A stretch of 64,000 bases of DNA. Origin: Hymenoscyphus infarciens (Eukaryota; Ascomycota; Leotiomycetes; Helotiales; Helotiaceae). Shown in pieces: positions 59,758 to 64,000 of this stretch. How positions within the stretch are numbered: the stretch's first letter is position 1; each line of letters begins with the position of its first letter. The notes below the pieces were generated by a model. The model was not told the origin of the DNA, ran no database searches, and was given only the letters and a program-made list of their open reading frames with translations. The DNA lies in the NCBI GenBank assembly GCA_001414345.1, contig LLCB01000035.1, forward strand, positions 1 to 64,000, in the 5' to 3' direction. Both the position numbers and the translations under genes were made by a program.

Positions 59758-60629
59758 ATAGTACGAAATATAATACTACTACTAGAGAGATATATAGAAG
59801 TGCGTTCGAGTTAGAATAAATACTAGACTCTAGTATAGAAGAAAAGGAAAAACTATCTCTCTTTTATATTAAATATAAGTATCTAAATATAAGAGATTAG
59901 ATACTACTAAGATCTAATAATAATAATAACTAAGTCTTATCTAATCTAGCTAATACCTAATAATAAGAGATAAAAAGCTAAATATATAATATCTAAATCT
60001 TAATCTCTTCTATATATAAATATTAGATATTAATACTATTAGTATCTTTAGTTATATAAGTATTAGTTATTTATAATCTTAGCTTAGAGGTATTAGTATT
60101 TTTATAAATACTAGTAATTTAGAATAGTATACTATTATATTCTCTCTTCTTAAAAAGGACTTATCTTAAGTCTTTAGTTAGTAGTTAGTATAGTATTAGA
60201 ACGTCTAGAGTATTATTTATCTATTTATTATAAGAAATATAACTTATCTACTATTATAGTATCTAGTAGTTAAGATAGCGTTAGTAGCTAATAGTATTAT
60301 TATTTAGTAGATATTCGCTCTTTATTTACTATTATATATTATATAATAATAGATATAAATAAAAGAGAGGCTAATTATTAGCTATTAAGTAGAAAGTAGT
60401 ATACTACTATAGAGTTATTGTATTCTTACTATTATTATATATTATAATAGTAATTATTAAGTAATAAATAATAACTATAAAGTAATAGCTATTATTATAA
60501 GTAGTATATTAATAGACGACTTCTTTCTAATTCTAACTTCTCTTTTTGTTTTTCTTTTTATCTAAAGAATATAAATAATAAGAATATCTTCTAATTAGAT
60601 ATATTCTTATATACTAACTACTTTCTAGA

Positions 60630-60650
<21 letters not shown>
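59758..60650 (+). repeat. About 0.9 kb dispersed repeat, inverted copy of 26181-27104
   Basis: It runs from TAGTACGAAATATAATAC to a (TA)n tract near 60630-60660, and matches the reverse complement of 26181-27104 throughout. Its start resembles the start of element C's LTR. Confidence 0.7.
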
Positions 60651-60660
<10 letters not shown>

Positions 60661-60661
<1 letters not shown>

Positions 60662-61624
60662 ATTATAGAAAAGAGAGTCTTATATAACCTCTTTTCTCTA
60701 TATATATAGTAGAGTTTTTACCTCTGAATATAAAGCTTCTTAGAGCGTTTTTAACCTAAAACTACGTTATATTTATAAGCTCGGTTTATATATATAGTAT
60801 ACTTTACACTTATAATATACTCTTATAACTTTATCTTCTACTTATATAAGACGTTACTACGTATTTAAAGCGCTCTCTGCTATTAGTTAGCGTAACTAAC
60901 CTCTTAATACTTACGTTCGATAAGTATATAGAAGCTCTTCGTAGAAGGTATAAGCCTAGCTACGAAGCTAGTATATCTTAATTTAGTAGCTTACTCTCTT
61001 AATAAGCTTATATAAAAGGCCTTTATAGAAGGTAAAAGCCTAGCTACGACGCTAGCTACTACTACTCTTAGAGGTGTTATAAACTAGAAGCTTAGCAACG
61101 CGCTAGCTTACTCTAAGAGATACTCGAATATATTCGAATTTAGAAGCCTAGTACTCTATAAAGCTAGTATAAACGCGAACTACGAGCTACTATCTCTTAT
61201 AAACGCTACTCGCTCTTTACTAAAGCTAGAGCTAATAATATACTAGAGTATAAGAGAGGAAGTCGAATAGAATCTAGGAGTAGGACTTTACTCTTAAGAA
61301 TACGTAGAACTCGCTATAATAGAAATAGAAAGCGATATAGTTAAGAGATTCTTTTATAATCTAGTTTTATTATAGGCCTAGAAGGCTATCTCCTAGACCT
61401 AAGAGATATATTATAGAAAAGAGAGTCTTATATAACCTCTTTTCTCTATATATATAATAGAGTTTTTATCTCCGAATATAAAGCTCTTTAGAGCGTTTTT
61501 AACTTAAAAATACGTTATTGAAAAAAAAGAGTCTTACGTAATCCCTTTTCTCTATATATATAGCAGAGTTTTCATCTCTAAATATAAAGCTTCTTAGAGC
61601 GTTTTTAACTCAAAAATACGTTAT
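60661..61624 (+). repeat. TRIM-like unit: three direct copies of a 110-bp repeat
   Basis: Copies lie at 60661-60770, 61409-61518 and 61516-61624. Each contains AAGAGAGTCTTA or a variant, CTCTTTTCTCTATATATA and GAGCGTTTTTAAC, and ends TACGTTAT. Copies 1 and 2 bracket a 640-bp interior without a reading frame, and copy 3 directly abuts copy 2. The size and layout fit a terminal-repeat retrotransposon in miniature plus a tandem LTR. The interior holds two related AAGCCTAGCTACGA-GCTAG palindromes (about 60950 and 61040). Confidence 0.7.
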
Positions 61625-62665
61625 AACTCTTTAAGCTAGCGTTAGATATTATACTAAATAAGAAAAGTAAGAAGCTAAAAAGAGATATATAAGGATTTTA
61701 GAAGTAGCTAATAAAAGTTAGATACTCTATCTAAGACTAACTAAAAGAAGGAGTTACTAACTAAGATAGCTAGATTACTAAAAGTAGGTTTAATAAAGAA
61801 ACGTAAGCTATTCTTAGATAGTAGCGATTTTAAGGCCTAGGTTAAAACTAATACTAGCTATTAAGATAAGGTTATTAATAATCTCTAAATATAAATTAAT
61901 ACTCTAAAAAATACTCTTATAGCTTAAATAATAGAAATATACCTTATTTATATATATAGAATAAAATTAGCGTTTATTATAAAGTTCTTCTAGAAATTAC
62001 TAATTAAGCTAAAGAAGATAGAGAACGTTAATAAGATACTAAGTAAGGTAATAATAAAGATAGAGAAAGATAGCTAGATAGAAGAGAAGGCTAACGTAAA
62101 TAGAGAGAATTTTTATAAGCTTAAAAGCCTACTTTTAAGGCTATAGACTATAGAGTAGGCTATAAAAATTAATAATAAATCTTTAGTAGATTAGAAGAAT
62201 TTTTTTAAGAAGTTAATATTAGAAAGTAATAGAAAATTATTAGAGAGAGTTATAAAGTACTTAGCTAAGTTAATAATATAACTCTTAAGTTAAGAGTTAT
62301 AAGTAAAGAGAGTATATAATCTTTTAATAATACTAGAAACCGTAGCTATTAGCCGACAACTCTATAAACCGCCGTAGAAGAGAGCTAGTATTAAGCTATT
62401 TTATTTATTTATTTATTCTTAGTATTCTTATTTCCTTATTTCCTTATTTCCTTATTTTCTTATTATCTCTTTAATACTAGAAACTATAGATAGAGCTAGA
62501 TATAAGCTATTTATTATATATCTTTAAGTTAAAGAGCTTTAGATAAGAGATATCTATAATAGATATAGCTATTATATAACTAAGTCGGAACTTAGACCTC
62601 TAGCTAAGTAGCTAGTTAAGAGCCTCCGAGCTAGTTAGCTAGCTATCTAAGATTATTATACTATT
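61625..62665. other. AT-rich RIP-type DNA, no gene seen
   Basis: The stretch is Lys/Ile/Leu-rich in translation with few TG or CA dinucleotides. A short TTATTTCC tandem tract lies near 62420-62460. A less mutated patch near 62580-62640 contains repeated CTAGCTAG words. No domain is recognised. Confidence 0.45.
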
Positions 62666-62950
62666 ATACGTAGTTTCTAATATATCTCTTATATTATTAT
62701 TTTATATTATCTAATTTAAGAAGGTTTTAGATTTAGCTTTTAAATAGCTTTTAAACTCTTTTATATTATCTAAACCTCTTTTTATATCGTCTAAACCTCT
62801 TATATATAGCTGCTTACTCTTCTATAGTTAGAAAAGGCTAGTTTAGTCTTTTCTTCTATATTAGTACCTAGTATCTATATAGATTATTCTTTCGAATATA
62901 CTCTTATATACCTCTTTAATAGTCGTATATATTTCGTAATATTATAACTT
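62666..62950 (-). repeat. LTR-like repeat related to element C, inverted
   Basis: The reverse complement carries the series CGAAATATATACGACTAT, TAGATACTAGGTACTAATA and GAGGTTTAGATAATATAAAAG. These are the same landmarks in the same order as the LTR of element C (4246-4601). The CTTTTATATTATCTAAACCTC landmark is partly duplicated. Confidence 0.7.
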
Positions 62951-64000
62951 AGCAATTATTACTAAAGTTATCTTATTATTATATTATCTAAGTATCTAAA
63001 GATAATAAAAGATACTATCTCGTTCTTTTCTATATATTAGATCTAAACTAAGAAACTCTATAAAGGCTTGTTTTCTTTATATACTAGAGAAGTAGTACTA
63101 TAAATTATTAGAGATACGCTATTAGATTATAGAAGATTTAATAAAGTAATTAAAGTACTAGCTATTTAAAACTTAGCGTTTTAGTCTTATTTCTTATCTA
63201 GAGCTAAAAGAGTAAATACTATCTTAATAAAGCTATAATTCTAGCGTCTCTTAAGTATAATAGCTAAGTATTAAAGCTAAGATATAATCTTTTCTTATAT
63301 ATAGAAGAATTATTCTAATTCTAGTATCTCTCTAAATATAGCTATACTTAAAAGTAACTTTTAATATTAATAAACGTTTCTTTAGTATAATCTCCTATTT
63401 ATAAAGCTTTAAAGATCTTCTAAATATTATCTATTTTATAAATTATTAAGAAATAAGAGTCTAAAAGTTTAAATATATCTTAAAAGTTATAAAAAGTAAA
63501 ATAAACTTATTTAAACTAGAAATAAGACTTAAGATAGATTCTAGCTAGTCTAGTTATTATTCTCTAAATAAGAGCTTTTTGAATTAAAAGTAAATCGTAA
63601 TAATTAGTATTTATAAAAAGTTTATTATATACTAATATCTTCTATTATTAGTTAATAGATAATATACTAATATTCAAAAGTTTAATATTTTTAGTAATCT
63701 TACTTTTTAAAGATTAGAGAGTATTTATAACACTTTTAGAACTAAGTTAGATAGACTATTAGAAGATATTAAAGAAAGTAGCTCTTAGCTAAAAGAACTC
63801 TAACTTAGAGCTTAGAAGTAAAGAAGAGTTAGATTAGAGAGAGTTTAGAGATATAATAAGTTATTAACTTTAAAATTCGCTTATTATCTTTTCTAACTTA
63901 GTTAACTAATCTTTTATTCTTTAATTTTCTACTTCTATAGCTTATATAATATTCTATATCTTATTTATATTTAAGAAGTCTTACTTAACTTTATTATTTC
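62951..64000 (+). mobile_element. Partial C-like element interior, runs off the window
   Basis: It matches the interior of element C in the same orientation: 63160-63360 with 5675-5855, and 63825-63995 with 6545-6720. The neighbouring LTR-like repeat is inverted relative to this interior, so the two probably belong to different insertions. The right end is cut by the window edge. No coding domain is visible. Confidence 0.65.

Overview
The window looks like a filamentous ascomycete (Pezizomycotina) nuclear contig made of long AT-rich, mutated transposon blocks around one gene island. Three things point there. The protein-coding gene has six short introns (46-48 nt) with fungal branch-point-like motifs. 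The AT-rich blocks carry a repeat-induced point mutation (RIP) signature: TpA is everywhere, CpA and TpG are almost absent, and stop codons sit at Trp and Gln positions of recognisable transposon proteins. The transposon families are the usual fungal ones (Tad1-like LINEs, chromodomain Ty3/Gypsy, Ty1/Copia, hAT). I cannot name the species.

Layout, left to right. 1-9.8 kb: a RIP-mutated LINE with an RNase H domain, a complex repeat 'R' in several orientations, a 3.3 kb LTR element (C, 4246-7546), a Gypsy chromodomain remnant, and a less mutated patch (8.1-9.3 kb). 9.8-13.4 kb: a dead hAT element. 13.4-22.9 kb: a Ty3/Gypsy element split by a 5.2 kb LINE (16147-21335) with its target-site duplication preserved. 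23.07-25.48 kb: LTR element A. 26.2-27.1 kb: a dispersed repeat. 27.1-35.6 kb: a Copia element split by a second copy of the same LINE (about 30.1-35.3 kb). 37.17-43.17 kb: LTR element B, full-length relative of A. 45.09-47.51 kb: LTR element D, inverted relative of C. 48.1-55.6 kb: the gene island. 55.6-64.0 kb: more AT-rich DNA with satellites, repeats and a partial C-like element.

The island holds one confident protein gene, the STRIPAK subunit Far11/HAM-2/PRO22 (51953-55261, minus strand, 7 exons, 1008 residues by my splicing), and one probable intron-containing tRNA-Glu(CTC) (48714-48801). About 3 kb between them has ordinary base composition but no gene I can identify.

The transposons are dead and do not work together with the gene. 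The main biology is genome defence and compartment structure: an essential-looking signalling-scaffold gene kept intact between RIP-mutated blocks, with nested insertions whose order can be read from the duplications. I did not find a clearly new biological system. The best leads are the nested chronology, the asymmetric inverted repeat at 3.4-9.8 kb, the internally deleted LTR families, a TRIM-like repeat at 60.7-61.6 kb and an unassigned segment at 43.2-45.1 kb.
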